A stretch of 64,000 nucleotides of DNA from Coriaria nepalensis (GCA_027186245.1 CP114483.1:29766642-29830641), one strand, 5' to 3'; shown: positions 15,351-28,430, numbered from the stretch's first letter. The notes: generated from the sequence alone by a model not told the origin. Translations and numbers: made by a program.

Positions 15351-17406
15351 AGAATACTTCAAAAGTTAACTATTTCTAAAGACAAATGAAAAAAGCTCAA
15401 AATGATAAGAATTTGAGAAATTAAAAAGCAAGACATAATATTAAAAAGATTGTACCATTTTTTAATACAAAATTTACTGAGCAAAGAAATCAACAACAAT
15501 CTAAAATGAAAATTACAAGAGTGAAAGGCACCGATCAAGGGGTTAATATTTGTAGAAATCGATATTTTTAGTAAGTGTTGGGGTTAATTACCTAGGGAAT
15601 CCTAAGGGTTCTATGTTGTAAGGTTAGAGTACCCTATATTAGAATACTAAAAATTAACCTACGGATAGAAACACTAGAATCTTAACATTCATAGGTATGC
15701 ATGGATTAAACGAGAGTCTTGAAAGAATTTGAAATGGCGCAAAGTTTAAAAATGAAGAAAATGATGAACACTAAACAATATGAAAGAGAAAAGACTTGGT
15801 TTGTCAAACATGATTTGAAGTTGGATCAGAGATTTGAAAACTACAGTCATAGTCAAAAGGAGACGGTGGAGTGATTGATCGAATTTGATTCGTCAAAAAC
15901 TTCTACTTCGGTCGAGATTATGAAGAAGGGGAAGATTGAGATAGAGAAGTAAGAAGCGGGAGAATGCAATGAGATAGTTTGAATAAAATGAAGAAGAAAC
16001 CCAAAAAAGAAAAGAGAAGTCAGATGGTTAGGAAAAATAAATGAAAATAAAAAAATAAAAAAATGTGGGCCCGCTACAAATAAGAAGAAAACATGTGTTA
16101 AGAGAGGAGTTGATGTGCTGCTTGAAAAGATATAGGTGTGCACCACATTAATAACCACTTGTCCTCTCCTGAGGATGTCAGAAATGCATGGGCATGATTG
16201 TCGGTATTGTGCTTCAAGGTGACAGATATATTATGGATGCCACTTGCCCTTCGCTCACTCATCGCATATGACAAGGGTCTAAGTGCTAAGGAATATCTGC
16301 CATCAGGATGTTATCAGGTCTAAGACTGACCTTTGGCTTTTGGTCTCAATCATTGTGTGTCGACACCCACATTGAGGCAGGAATGGGGCTGAATCGATGG
16401 GCTACCCTCTATTTAGCAGGGATAGATGGAGGTTACCCCCAGCTCTGACCTATCTCTGAGCAAACTAAACTGAGCGTCAAAGTCATAACGATGATCGAGT
16501 CCTTTGTCAAAGTTATTGACATTGTGCTAAAATGGACTGCAAATATCTGACACAAAAGAGGTCATACCACAATCAGTAATGAAGCATGATTATAGTACAG
16601 ACATGTTATTATTTAATAAAAGGATGACACGTGAAAAGTTTTTAAGATTTTGTTCCTTAGAGGGAAGTATATATTATACGCTTTACTTTGGAGGAGAGGG
16701 AATTCTTTTCGAATACAACACTATATTTTATCTTAATCTTCTAAGATATAGTCTAAACCGATCGTTAGAGGAGGGTTAATTGAAGGTCATTTCAACCATA
16801 TCTTGTTCATTTGTATAGGTATAGTCAATTTTGATACATTATTGTTCATTTGTATAGATACAATCAATTTTGATACATACTACCGACGGTAAAACTCCTC
16901 ACACGGATTTCCACATTAACAATACTTACTAAAATATTCCGACTGTTCAAACCAATTCATATTAGTATATATGACATAGAGATATCTTTTTTAACATATT
17001 CATGGAGTACAGAGCTTTTTTTTACTCTAACCAATCTTCAATCAAATACATCCCATAAATATATAAAATTATTTAATACATTAATTATGAAGAATTTTAA
17101 TAAGATTGGTTGGATTACACTCCTTGACTACGCAAAAAATATATCTTGAAGAGACCTTAATGATTTGATATAAAAATAAAAGCATCTTATTATATGTATG
17201 CAAAGATGTCGTTAAAGGTCATGGATACTGTCTCTTGGAATGATCCAAGGGCCAAAATCTAAGAAACTCTCTACAACATCCAAACCCCTATACTCACCTA
17301 TATCATTAATCATCGTTACTGATAAGCGAACCAAGAAATATATTTCAACAACCACATACTATATCTACATCGGCGATCATAGCTAAATATGAATCAATCT
17401 ATAACT
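15351..17406. other. Unassigned repeat-like region
   Basis: No gene is recognised. The stretch 16140-16560 is less AT-rich than its surroundings and contains phrases that look like LTR or leader DNA, but I could not match them to a family. A two-unit tandem repeat lies at 16803-16880. The frames here (for example 15853-16158, -) have biased, uninformative composition. Confidence 0.4.
16803..16880. repeat. Two-copy 39-bp tandem repeat
   Basis: TTGTTCATTTGTATAG followed by a variable ACAATCAATTTTGATACAT tail occurs at 16803 and again at 16842. The copies differ at three or four bases. Confidence 0.75.
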
Positions 17407-18595
17407 TCAATCTGTTTCATGGTCTGGAGCGGGAGAATACCAAGCGGGGTATCTCCCCTTTGTTCTGAGCAATCTAGTAAAGGCCGAATCGGGCATTCTG
17501 GCTCTATCTTCTTCCTCTAGCTCCGCCTCAGATTTAGGCAATCCGTCTGGGATCGGACAAGTTTTCTCTGCTTTCACACCGGGTAATAATGGCTTTTCTA
17601 ACTCGAAAGCATTTTCCTTCGCTTTGTGGATAGCTGCAATTCCGTGTAAGCATCCAATTAAGGTCTTAACACCGCCCGTTTGAAGGATCAGCTTCTCTAC
17701 ATCTTCTTTTGGTGATTCCTTCTGCACACAAGAAACATTCTTCAAATTAAAACTATAGTTTGGGTCCAGAAAAGTACCCTTTTTTCTCCAACGATTAATA
17801 TAAATGCACTATATAGTTCGGATATAGTCGACACACACTCCAGTTTACCCAACATACAACGTCAGACGCTGAACCTAATAATACATTAGTTTGAACTTGG
17901 GGAAGAAGTCTAGTTGATTTTTTTTTTCTTTTGTTTACCTGAAACTTAGCCTATAACCTACTTGCTTGCTGATCAAGTAAAAGATAAGAGGAGGGGGGAA
18001 AAAAAAAACCTTCAACCGTCATACTTGTAATTTTTGCACTTTCAGATCATACTATACTTTTCAGAACTTCTATTGTTTAAACCTAGATGGGAATAAAAAA
18101 GGAACAAAATTGGAAAGTCTCTTCAAAAGGGGGAGAAAAACCTTAAAAAAAGAAAAAAAGAAAGAAAGAAAGAAAAACTTACTTCGAGATCTTTGAGCTC
18201 GAAATACGCTCTCCAACAGCTATAAGAATCGTCTCCTTCAAGCGTCGAACAGTAATCTAAACCAAAATATTTATTAAAAAAATTAATAAATAAATAAACA
18301 AGAGAAAAAAGAAAACCAGAGAGAATACCAAAAACATTCAAAACCAAACATAAAAGTCGACAAAAATCAATAAACCTGCGAGCTCGTTCTCGGACTTTTC
18401 GATCAAGGGGAGATCTCTAACGAACCGGTCGAACTTGGACCGGCTAAAAGGCTCAAGCTTTGGAATGTAAGCATGGCTTCTCGAACCGCAACGAACATCA
18501 ATTCTCACAGTCGGAGAAGGTGAGAGTCCTTTAATATCCGTGGATTCGTTCAGAAACGGGGAAGAGAAAGAACGTAGTAAGGATGACTTTATCAT
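17407..18595 (-). CDS. CBP1: CCG-binding protein 1 (MEE14-like)
   Basis: Three exons on the minus strand: 18595-18376, 18256-18183 and 17721-17407, with phases 1 then 0, 609 nt in total (202 aa). The start is the first ATG (MIKSSLLRSF); the frame is open for three codons upstream without another ATG. Hallmarks are YIPKLEPFSRSKFDR (about 43-57), the acidic-aromatic segment GDDSYSCWRAYFELKDLE (about 81-98), KEDVEKLILQTGGVKTLIG, and the C-terminal block RYPAWYSPAPDHETD. Arabidopsis CBP1/MEE14 acts in the central cell and links AGL-type MADS factors with the transcription machinery during pollen-tube guidance; I carry that role over by homology only. The N-terminus is Ser/Arg-rich and could be an organelle-targeting sequence, which I cannot decide. 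Confidence 0.85.
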
Positions 18596-20476
18596 CGTTA
18601 CCAAACAGATTTTTAAAGAGCAGTTTCAGGATCTTAGACAAGAGAATTACAAGGAAGAAGAAACATTTTATACACTGAAAAGAAGGAAAGGATGTGGTGG
18701 GTCCATCTGGAATGGATAAGGATCAGATATTTTTAATTTTATTTGAAAGGAGATAGATATTTATTTTATTTTTATATATTTTCTGCTTTTTTAACTCTAA
18801 GCGGTGGTGGGTCTATGATAGACAAAGGCGGGCGTTGGATTGGCTTTGAGTGGTGGTGACGATTGAACGGTTGATGTGACGTGGGTAAAGTGCGGGGGAG
18901 AGTGGTGCAATGTGGGCCGTCTGTTGGAATCACTCTCTTAGCCGATCTACAGTGTCATAGGTCCATTCTGGCTCCCAACCTCCCCCTCCCACAGTTTCCA
19001 ACACACCACAGATTCACGACGCAGTTAAGCTAAGAGGGGATCTGTGGTGCCGCACGCGGTATCCGTGTCTTGAATCTCACTATTTTTTACATGTTTTGGA
19101 CCAAATTTTGTTGTTTAGACTAGATTTTTCTTAAATATGATGAGGAACTGAAGACTTCAAGTAGTTGTTTATAAATTACTCAATGGATCGAGGTCTTTCC
19201 AAAATTTAGGAGCTTTTGAGCAGTTTAAGAACTACAGTATGTTCAACTGGAAACTCCTCGAGTATGTGTTTCTTGAATCGATCGATGGCTTTAATCCCTC
19301 ACATCGATGAATACCTCTTTGATTCTCTTGTCTCAAGGATTCGATAGATCTTGAAAGTACCTATTGAGTCCATGATGAGAGATTAGAGATTTGGAAGTCT
19401 CTGACCTCAATGCTCGATGGTCCATCCTTTAGCAAAGAAGATGTTTACAAATCCCACATTTCCAAGAAGTTGTGGTTGATGATATAAACGAAAAGCTTAC
19501 CCCGTGATGGTTTGAGATGTTTAGGTCTATTTGCTTGGAACACTTTCTTGGTGTGAATGTTCCTTTCAACAACTCTGGTCAAGTTTTGAACTATTTCATT
19601 ATTCGACAAGCCGGGGGCAAGAAGAAGAATGATTTGCAGTTTATAGTATGAGGGAAGTATATGTGATTTAGTATGAGATAGTGAGCCTTGGTGATGTAGT
19701 TGAAGTGTCACGACTATCCTTCTAAGCAAATTACTTCTCGGATAGCAAAAGACAACCACCTATTTAAAAGGGGAAAAATAAGGGAGCTTCGGTTTTTTAA
19801 CCTTAACAGAACAAAAAATTGTACAAAATAGACCAAATTTAAAAATTTGTCAAATTATCCTATTTTTAAATTTGAATGGAAAAAATGAAAAATTTATCAT
19901 TTTCTTCATTAGATGGAAATAGAGAGAAAAGAGATCTCAGTCTAATTCAAGCAAAACAAAGATCTCGGTCTAAGCCAATAGATTGAGATCGCAAAGGAGG
20001 CCGTATGTAAAGAGGACTAATCGGTTCGATCGTAGGTGTCATATTGAGATATGGATCTGGAGGAATTGGACTTGTGGTTTCGGAAACTATTTTTGTTGAA
20101 GCATCCACCATTGTTTCAAAGAAAATTGAGAACACAGGAGCTAAATTCGAGTGAAATCACATTTATATGCATTAGAATGACGAAAAGCGATCAAGAATTG
20201 AGAGAGTTCTCAAGATTTAGGCCTTGTTTGTTTCCATGGAAAATTAGCAAAGAAAAATTTTCATAACAGAAATTCGGAGAAAAAATGAGAAGAAAGGAAG
20301 CAGAAGAAGATGGTGTTTTAGGCATTAAAATTTTTCATATAAAAAAAGTTTAGTTTACTAAAATTATCAAATAACTATGTAGTATAACTATCATCCAAAG
20401 AAGACTTAATCCTCAAATTCCGTTGAAAAGCTATTATTTCCGTTAATAGTAAATTGTGATTTTCGGTATATATGTA

Positions 20477-20507
<31 letters not shown>

Positions 20508-20512
20508 AGAAA
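18596..20512. other. Upstream region of CBP1 and unassigned DNA
   Basis: The first few hundred bases are the presumed promoter and leader of CBP1. From about 19080 to 20460 the sequence has no recognisable protein and looks like diverged repeat DNA. A (TA)n tract at about 20466-20494 sits just before a retrotransposon primer-binding site, so part of this stretch may be the old 5' LTR of the copia relic that follows. No second LTR copy was found to prove it. Confidence 0.4.
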
Positions 20513-20524
20513 TGGTATCAAAGC
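20513..20524 (+). other. Retrotransposon primer-binding site (initiator Met tRNA type)
   Basis: TGGTATCAAAGC differs from the common plant copia site TGGTATCAGAGC at one base. It lies directly upstream of a gag-like relic in the matching orientation, as expected just inside a 5' LTR. Confidence 0.6.
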
Positions 20525-20549
20525 AAAATACTTGGAATTAATTTTTCAA

Positions 20550-21250
20550 GGATTCTAAAATATGGATGTGACTGACTGTATAATTAAATAATTTCAACGA
20601 AATACTCCACTTGAAAATGTCTGATGAAAAATTTGTCATATTATAAAAATTTACACATGCCAATTAAAATAGGTACCGAAAAACCAATGATAAGTCTGAT
20701 TGATGAATGAGAAGCTCAACATAGGAAAACTCTTGGTAACATTAGGTGAGGGGTGGATCACAATGCTTTCAAGGAAATCTATGATGAAATAGAACCTCAT
20801 GTTTTATAAAAACAATTATAAGGTATTTTTCAAAAAAGACTGTAAAAAACAAAATGACTTTGATAGGCTTGTTAATCGAAATATAAAGATGTGTGTAGTG
20901 CTGTTAAACACACAAGTCAATTTCATAATATTATTAACAAACTAGTTGCCTTGAAAATGAAACTTGATGATAAGATCTAAGCATTTTTACTTTTTAGTTT
21001 TTTATTTGAGAGTTCGAAAATTTTGATAGCAACGGTTAGCAACACATCCCCAAATAGGAAACTAACCATGAATTTGGTTAAAGATAGTTTGCTAAATGAA
21101 GAGGGAAGAAACAATATGGATGCACCTTCTTTTAAAGTTCTAATGACAAAAAAAGAAGAAAGACTCGGAAGAAGCTAAAGAAATAATTCTCTTAGTTATG
21201 ATAAAAAGGATACTTTCAAGGAAAGATCTTTTAGTCGATATAGTCTATGT
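20550..21250 (+). pseudogene. Ty1/copia gag (UBN2-type) relic
   Basis: In shifting plus frames the sequence reads as a copia Gag. A segment like RQWIDHNAFKEIYDEIEPHV lies around 20750-20800, then KKTVKNKMTL, HNIINKLVALKMKLDD near 20920-20975, and SNTSPNRKLTMNLVKDSLLNEEGR near 21035-21110. Stops and frameshifts break every frame. The copy ends near 21250; protease, integrase and RT are absent. Confidence 0.7.
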
Positions 21251-22272
21251 GAATAGAATATTTAAAATTTTGTGGAAACCAAATTTAAACTAGATTTAAC
21301 GAAATTGACTCAACCAACCAAAATTCGGGTTATACGAGAAACTCATTCTAATAAAAAAATTCGGATTATTTCAATCAAGAGAATATAGAAAAGAGAATAA
21401 GCGAGTAAGAGAGTTATATCAACTCCAAGCTTACATAACCAAACCAAAGCTCCCCTCTTTTTGTCACCGCCGCCGTCAATCACTATCACAAAAACAATAT
21501 TTATTGCTTTGATTTCTAGTCAACAACCTCAGCATCTGAGAGAGGGACTTGAGTTGGAGAGAAAATTGTGAATAAGATGAGACAAAAATTTTCTCTTTTC
21601 TTAAGTAGGGCAGCTAGGGTTTGCTTGGGAAGAGTAAAACTCTTCGTTCTATAGGCAAGTGACTTTTAGGCATTTTCCTATGAGCCCATAACCCAATTTA
21701 TTTAATTAATATTCGGGAAATAAAAATGATACTCAAAATAATTTTGGTTTTCACTTACTCACTTTTATATTTAAATATATTTCAAATTGTCATTTAATTT
21801 TATCGAGTAAAATTAATGTATAACCTTAGACCTAATATTATTAATCCGATTTGACTTATTAATTCTTTAATGATCTAAGCATTAATGAAAAATAAGATTT
21901 GCCCTCAATAATAACAAGTCGACATGAATATCGACAATAATATCTACCAAAAATCAAAGAAAAGTAGTAATAAAAATAAACCAAATTGAACTAGAGCAAA
22001 AGTAAAATAAACTACATTTATTTATTATAGTAAATATCAAAATTCAGGTAGGACAAGCATTCCTAAACTTTCATGCTTGGCTTTGGTCGAGTGGATATTT
22101 CCTTTTGTTGGGAAATTTGATCGGGTCAAGTCAATTCTCCTACGTTTCAGACTAGTCCGTGCGATGCATTATTGGGCTCCTTATCTTACATTCCCTAATA
22201 CCTTTGATGGGCTAGGAACCTATCGCTCCAGTCATGTATTTTCTTTAACATATTTTCGTGCTTGGGCCTTGC
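21251..22272. other. Unassigned DNA, possibly LTR-derived
   Basis: There is no recognisable gene. The stretch 21640-21900 (a TATAGGCAA phrase, a GAGCCCATAACCCA phrase, then AT-rich sequence) resembles the layout of the insertion at 31.7-32.0 kb. This may mean the same LTR family, but I could not align them well enough to claim it. Confidence 0.3.
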
Positions 22273-22731
22273 ATCTGGACTAGAGATTGCAATTTGGGCT
22301 GGGCCGGCCTGAATTCGTTCAGCTCGGCCTGTTAAAGCCCGACCCGCATCCGCATCCGCAATATGCGGGTACGGGTTTGGCCCGGCTCGTATACGGGCGC
22401 GGGCCGGACATGAATTATATATCCGTTTTTAAAACGAATCAAATTCAGCCCGCGGGTATACGGGCTACCCGCAGTAAATAGTATCTACAGTGAACAGTAC
22501 CGTAATAAACAGTACCATCATGCTACCTAAAGCTGTTTTTATCCATAAATAAAAAAAACCCGTTTTTAATCCCGTTTTAAACCGGATTCGGGCTGGGCCT
22601 AGACTTTTGAGGCCCACCTCGACCTGAGCCCGCCCCAAATCAAAATAGACCGAGCCTGACCCGACCTAAATGAGCTCAGGTCTAATACGAGCCGGGCTGG
22701 ACCGGCCCAAATTGCCATCTCTAATCTAGAC
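22273..22731. mobile_element. hAT-type MITE with 8-bp target duplication
   Basis: The element runs 22281-22723 (443 bp). The left end is TAGAGATTGCAATTTGGGCT; the right end, in reverse complement, is TAGAGATGGCAATTTGGGCC, so the terminal inverted repeats match at 18 of the first 20 bases. The flanks are ATCTGGAC (22273-22280) and ATCTAGAC (22724-22731), an 8-bp target duplication with one mismatch, as hAT transposition gives. The interior is unusually G/C-rich for this window (GCCCGACCCG-type phrases) and has no transposase, so it is non-autonomous. Confidence 0.9.
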
Positions 22732-25030
22732 CCATTATGGCCAAGCTGTTAGTCGTATTTTTATAAGCTCGACTCCCTTTCTTTGTTAAGTAAGACCGTC
22801 TGAGTATCATAGGCCCACACATTTCCCAGCTAGAAATTTAAATTGGAGTATCAACACAATCTCTGTAAAATAGAACATGACGAAGTGTGTTTCAATAAAA
22901 TGAGAAAGCTATATATCAAGTAAAATATGATAAATTAATAGTTTAATAATTGAATAAATATATTAATTAAATAAAATATTAAATTATTAAAAAATATATT
23001 AATACATTATAGGGTATTTATTTATAGACCTAATTTAGATCTATGTTATTAAAATAAAAATATAAACTAAAGAGAAATTATTTTATAGACCTAATTTTTT
23101 ATGGAAGTAAAAGTTGGTCCACCAAAAATTTTCATGTTAAATCGATCTTCCTCAAATTTCCAAATAACTAAACTCGCGTCCCTTACATCTCATAAAACTT
23201 TCAACAAACTACACAAAATCCTCTCTCTCCTAATTTCTTACTTTCTATTAATACAAAAATGGCTGCTTAGTATAAATGTCACATCGTCATAAGTGTATAA
23301 ACAGTGTTATGTTGATAATTTAACCTCAATTATTTTTCTATTTATAATTACTACCCAATTTATTTATTTTTCTTACTTTAACCCCTTAAGTTTCATTTGT
23401 AACAATTTTACACCATAATCATCTCCCCTAATTCTATCTATTAAGATGATGTTCGATTCGATTAGAGGAAAAAAGAATGCCACTTACCATATAATGTTGG
23501 GAGTCAATGTTACTCTAGAAATTGAACACTAAAAGAAGATAGAAGGGGAGTAAAAAAATTGAAAAATTTTACATTTTTCTTTAAAAATTTTAAATGTGTT
23601 TATTTGATTATATAAATAATGGACAATAAAAAAATAATTTTGATTCTCTATTTCAAAGCTATCTAAAGAAATTATTTTTAAAATTATATAATGGATTCAA
23701 ATAAATTTAAATATTACTTGGAATACTGATCTTAAATGAATCTTCGATTCCATTTCTCTTGAAATATATATATATTTTAAAAAGAATAAATTATTTCTCA
23801 TATTGGATGCGAAAGAAATAAAAAATGATTATTTTAGTTAGAACTAGACGAATGAATATCTATTTATTTTAATTTTATTTTCCTTCTAAAAATAGAACCA
23901 AATATTATTTTAAAGTTAAAATAAATAAATAGGAATATACTATTAAATTAAAATTATTAAAATATATATATTTTTTATTTACAGTTATATTGATATGGTA
24001 TTCCTAATTTTCAGCTATGGGCAGCATTTTTTAAATTAATATAGAAGGGTGAGAAATTCTGAAATAAGAGATTTTGTGTAGTTTGTTGAAATATTTAAGG
24101 AGAAATTATAATCAAAATCTTCGAGAAATAATTGTAATGAATATCTTATTTTCTTATAATTATACTAAATTATTTAAATATTAAAATTTATTATAAATTA
24201 TATATTTATTTATTTTTGGCTTCCAAATTTTTTTTCATTGTTTCATCAATTTTATTATTTTAAATCAAAATTTCATTTTTATACTCTTTCACTACTGCAA
24301 TATTTTAAATTTTAAATTAAATAAATTAAAATTTTTATATTCGTATTTAAATAATTAATTTTTATTTTTATATTTTTGACTTTTATCACTAAAAAATCTC
24401 TTATTTTTAATATCCGGCAACATTCAAATATTTGTTCGCACCTTCACAAAATCATTTAAAAAATTAATATAAAGTATTAATTTATATATTTGTATATTTT
24501 TTTTATTTTAAAAATGTTTTCGGTGGTAAATGAATATAAAAAATGAAAGATTAATTTAAAACAATAAAATTAATTAAATAATATTAAAAAATTGATAACA
24601 AATAAAGAAATAGATAATTTATAATTAATTTAAAATTTTTAGATAATTTAATATTTAAGAATTTATATTAATTAAATTTTTAAATAAATTTATTACTATT
24701 ATAAATGACCGAAATATTTATTATAATTATTTGAAATTATACGAGGCTTGTTCTTAATTTATAAAGATATAATTAATCGAATAAAGAAATTTTAAAAATA
24801 TTAATCTAATTTTTATTCGAAGTAAAAACATTTCGGAAAGCATACAAAAACAAGCCCTTTAAAGTCTTAAAAGGATGTTTAATGCGAGTCAATAACGAGG
24901 CGACCCGGAACGAGTCGCGGCAATGCCGTCCAACTGAGTTCAACTTTTAGGTCAAGTTGGAGCTTTTTTAGGTTTAAAAAAAAAAAGAAAAAGGAAAAGG
25001 AAAACTGCTGTCTGACTCCATGCCCAGTGG
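22732..25030. other. Very AT-rich intergenic DNA
   Basis: No gene or bounded element is seen. A phrase around TTTATAGACCTAATTT occurs twice (about 23018 and 23082). Much of 23560-24860 is A/T runs. The last few hundred bases should hold the promoter and leader of the first B3 gene. Confidence 0.5.
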
Positions 25031-25063
25031 AAGAAGAAGAAGAAGAAGAAGAAGAAGAAGAAG
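25031..25063. repeat. (AAG)11 microsatellite upstream of B3 gene 1
   Basis: Eleven uninterrupted AAG units end 160 bases before the start codon of the first B3 gene. They are therefore likely in its 5' leader or core promoter. The complementary strand encodes a poly-Ser frame, which I do not regard as a gene. Confidence 0.9.
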
Positions 25064-25223
25064 CAGAGGGACTAGATCTGAGAACCACATAAACGTTATC
25101 GTCGGACTCTGGTCGAGTTACGTTTACGATGAAATGCTCCGATTTGACTCTTTCTTGACTCATTGATTGATTTTCCTGCTTCCCTATCAGGAGCCGAACA
25201 AAAAGGGGAAGAGAAAAAGAAAA

Positions 25224-28200
25224 ATGCCCCGGCCATGTTTCCACAAGCTTATTATACCATCTACTATCCAGGCTAGGCAATTGGTACTCAATCGATCTAT
25301 CTTACTCTCTCTGTGTCTCTCTCTGGTTCCTTACTCTTTAGGTTTTGTTCAATTATCATTTTTGGCTTGCGCAAAATGCAAATCGTGTTCGCCTTATGAA
25401 TTTTCAGCTAAATTCTTTCTTGGTAGCGTAAAAATGGTTAAGAAAGGCCTTACTTGGTTTCTGAGAAATGAATTGTCTCGAAATAGTGTGGAATTGTCAA
25501 TTTTGCCTTTTGAATTTGTTTTTCACAGTTTAATTTGGACTGTTCCAACAGAAAAATTTTCATAATCCTAGGAGAAAGAATTTTCAGTCTTTCAATTGGG
25601 GAAATGTTACTGTAGAAGGAAGCGTTTTTCCCTCCTTCGTTTATAGGTGTATGCTTCTGGTTTTCCTGATTTGATTAATGCTTCATTTGCTCCAGCAAAT
25701 GAAGGAATAGCTGAATCTTGTGAATATATTTTTGGTGTGTTTTTATTACTGTTTCCGAGTACTTGCTTTCTAAACGAATTCAGTTCCAGAAAATGAAGCA
25801 ATAGCTGAATCTTGGGTTTTTTTTTTGGGTGTGTTTTTATTACTGTTTCCGAGTACTTGCTTTGTAAACGAACTCAGTTCTGTTTGTATTACTCAATTCT
25901 GTTTAGAATCGAGTTCACTTGGAGTTGAATTTTCATATTTAGAAGGAATTCAGTTCATCTGGAAATGCACTTTCACTTAAAGATAATAGATCTTCAATTC
26001 TCACTACTTCTTAGTTATTTGTGTTAGTCTTCAGTATTCATTTTTCCTTGGTTATTTATTTTCTTGAAATATTCTTCTTTTTATGTCAATTAGACGTTGC
26101 AAACATGCCTCTTTCTATCTTCAATTCCCATTTCTTTGACTTCTCCACTTAAGTAGCCCTAAATTCCACTTTTATGATACTTCCTTTTTACTTGAATAGG
26201 ATTTTTTTTCCTCTTTAAATGTAGTCATAGTTTGAAAAATACTTTAAAAGGATTTTGATATGTCAGGTCTCATTGTGGTAGTTCACATCAACCTTATAAA
26301 CTAGAAAGAGATCAAGATCAAAATTTTCTATATCTAATAATCATTGTTTGCAGCTTATGAATTAATACTACCAGTCTGTTTTGAATTCTCATCAAAATAA
26401 ATAAGCTATGTCATCTCTATCATAATTACACTTTCTATTGCGTATCATAAAAACTCAAAACTTAACATTGCTCTCTCAAGCTTGATTATATAGAATGCTA
26501 TCGTTGCTAGCAAATAAGTTAATAATAGAATGCACAAAAAAATGAGTTATGTTCATATCAATTTATTTCATCTGCAGAGAATTCCCGAAAACTTTATCAG
26601 GAAAATTAGGGATGACCTTTCTGCAGTTGCTAAACTTGCTATCCCAGATGGTCATGTTTGGCATGTTGGGCTGAAGAAACATAATAATAGATATTGCTTT
26701 CAAGATGGTTGGTCTGAATTTGTAGACCGTTATTCTATTCGTGTTGGGTACCTCTTAGTGTTCCGATATGAAGGGAATTCAGCTTTTAGTGTTTTTATCT
26801 TTAACCTCATTCCTTCCGAAATAAACTATCAATCCGCTGCTCTTACTTGCTCTCAAGGCACCAATTATTACAACCATAATCATGTTTTTGACGAAATGGA
26901 AGATGATGACTTAGTTGAACAAATGCCTTCATCAAATCCATCTGCTAATTCCGGTTCTTTGAGAAACAAACTTTTGGGTGAACGAGGAAACCAACTGATT
27001 TCCAACAAACTTGGAAATCCTCTACCGCAAAATTTGCTCAATGGATCAAAGCTTAAGAATTGTGTGAATTGGAATGATGAATGGAACTTGCATTTATCTA
27101 GGGCGGGTGGTAATAATTTGCCAGCAGATCTACAATCTAGTCGAGAAATTGGTGTTCCATTTAGTGTGACGGATAGTAAAAGATCTGTGGACAAGGTGAG
27201 ATCGCATGCTCTGGATGATGATTTACGGAAAATCAAATTGAGCGGCAAAAAGAAGCGGAAATTTGCTTCTGGTGAGCTTCTTTTGTCTCTCAGATTCCCT
27301 TTTCCAGCTTGAGGTGAATGTTTTTTAATTGAAAAATTATTTACTGCAGATCAAGGGCAACATTCATCTACTCAAAATGAGGAGGAAGGCGATATGGGCT
27401 TTAGATTTTACGAAAGTGCTTCTGTTCGAAAGAGAACAGTGACAGCCGAAGAAAGGGAAAGGATTGTTAATGCAGCTAAAACTTTTGAGCCTGCAAATCC
27501 TTTTTGCCGGGTTGTTTTGCGACCATCCTATCTCTATAAGGGTTGTATAATGGTAAGCTATAGAGCTATGGTTCCTTTGATTTAAGAGTCTAAATTTGAG
27601 TGTCGGAGTGAATTTTGGAGAAAATTTGATATTTTTTGGGCCAAAAGGAAATTTGAGTTGGGATGAACTCTATTTTCTTAAATTCAGACTTTTTGCATTT
27701 AGATTAGTGTTTGAGAAACTAGAGCTTTGTGGTTCCTAACTGGATTTTGACATAAACTAGGGTTTCAAATGCCGAACAAAATGAACCTCAAGGTTTGAAA
27801 CTCTACTGTGGGTCTAAAATCCATTTTGGTTCTAGTTTGCTAAAATGCTGATTTAATCGCAAAATCTCATACACCTTATATTCTAATTAAAATGTAATTT
27901 TTTCACAAAACTCCTATTTACTTGCCTAAATTTATAGTTTGCCTCAAATGCCAATTTAAATGCAAAATCTAACACCTTGTTCTAATTAAAATATAATTTT
28001 GCACAAATTCCTATTTAATTTAAATTTCTATACATGTCACGCTAGATGCAATATAACATGGCTTTAGAAATAAGCTCCATTAAGAATGGCTCAACTTTTT
28101 TCACTTGTGCAGTATTTGCCATCTTGCTTTGCTGAAAAGAATCTAAGCGGGGTTGCCGGATTCATCAAACTTCAGATCTACAATGGAAGGCAGTGGCCCG

Positions 28201-28430
28201 TCAGATGTCGTTATAATGGTGGAGGGGGAGCTAAATTAAGCCAAGGATGGTATGAATTCTGCCTCGAGAATAATTTAGGGGAAGGAGATGTCTGTGTCTT
28301 TGAGTCGCTTCGGACAAGTGAAATTATACTTAAAGTCACAATGTTCCGAGTGTCAGCAGATAATGGACCCATTAACCCGCCTCATCCTTTGCAGCCAAGT
28401 GTTGGCCAATTTAGATTGATTAGAAGTTAA
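25224..28430 (+). CDS. B3 domain transcription factor, VRN1/REM-like (tandem copy 1)
   Basis: Four exons: 25224-25283, 26578-27271, 27350-27552 and 28113-28430, with phases 0, 1, 0 and GT/AG borders, 1275 nt (424 aa). The start gives [20 protein letters not shown], the usual opening of VRN1-type REM proteins. It joins [10 protein letters not shown] in exon 2, so the first B3 domain (residues 5 to about 100) spans the first intron. The second B3 domain is about 300-397 and includes [13 protein letters not shown] and EGDVCVFE. A variable linker with an Asp/Glu stretch and a basic KKKRKF stretch near 248 (a possible nuclear signal) separates them. VRN1-like proteins bind DNA and act in floral regulation in Arabidopsis; the target here is unknown. 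The gene looks intact. The in-frame ATG at 26530 lies in the intron and was not used. Confidence 0.88.
25697..25884 (+). repeat. 94-bp tandem duplication inside intron 1 of B3 gene 1
   Basis: A unit beginning AAATGAAGGAATAGCTGAAT at 25697 recurs at 25791 as AAATGAAGCAATAGCTGAAT. Both units share a long identical core around TTTTTATTACTGTTTCCGAG. They differ at scattered bases and in a T-run, so the duplication is fairly recent. Confidence 0.85.

Noticed and set aside
24879..25280. 133-codon minus frame with a poly-Ser tract
   Set aside because: The Ser run is the complement of the (AAG)11 microsatellite, and the rest overlaps the leader and first exon of B3 gene 1 on the other strand.
26530..26577. 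ATG at 26530 as the start of B3 gene 1
   Set aside because: It lies in intron sequence before a clean acceptor at 26577. The exon at 25224 supplies the conserved N-terminus and the correct phase.
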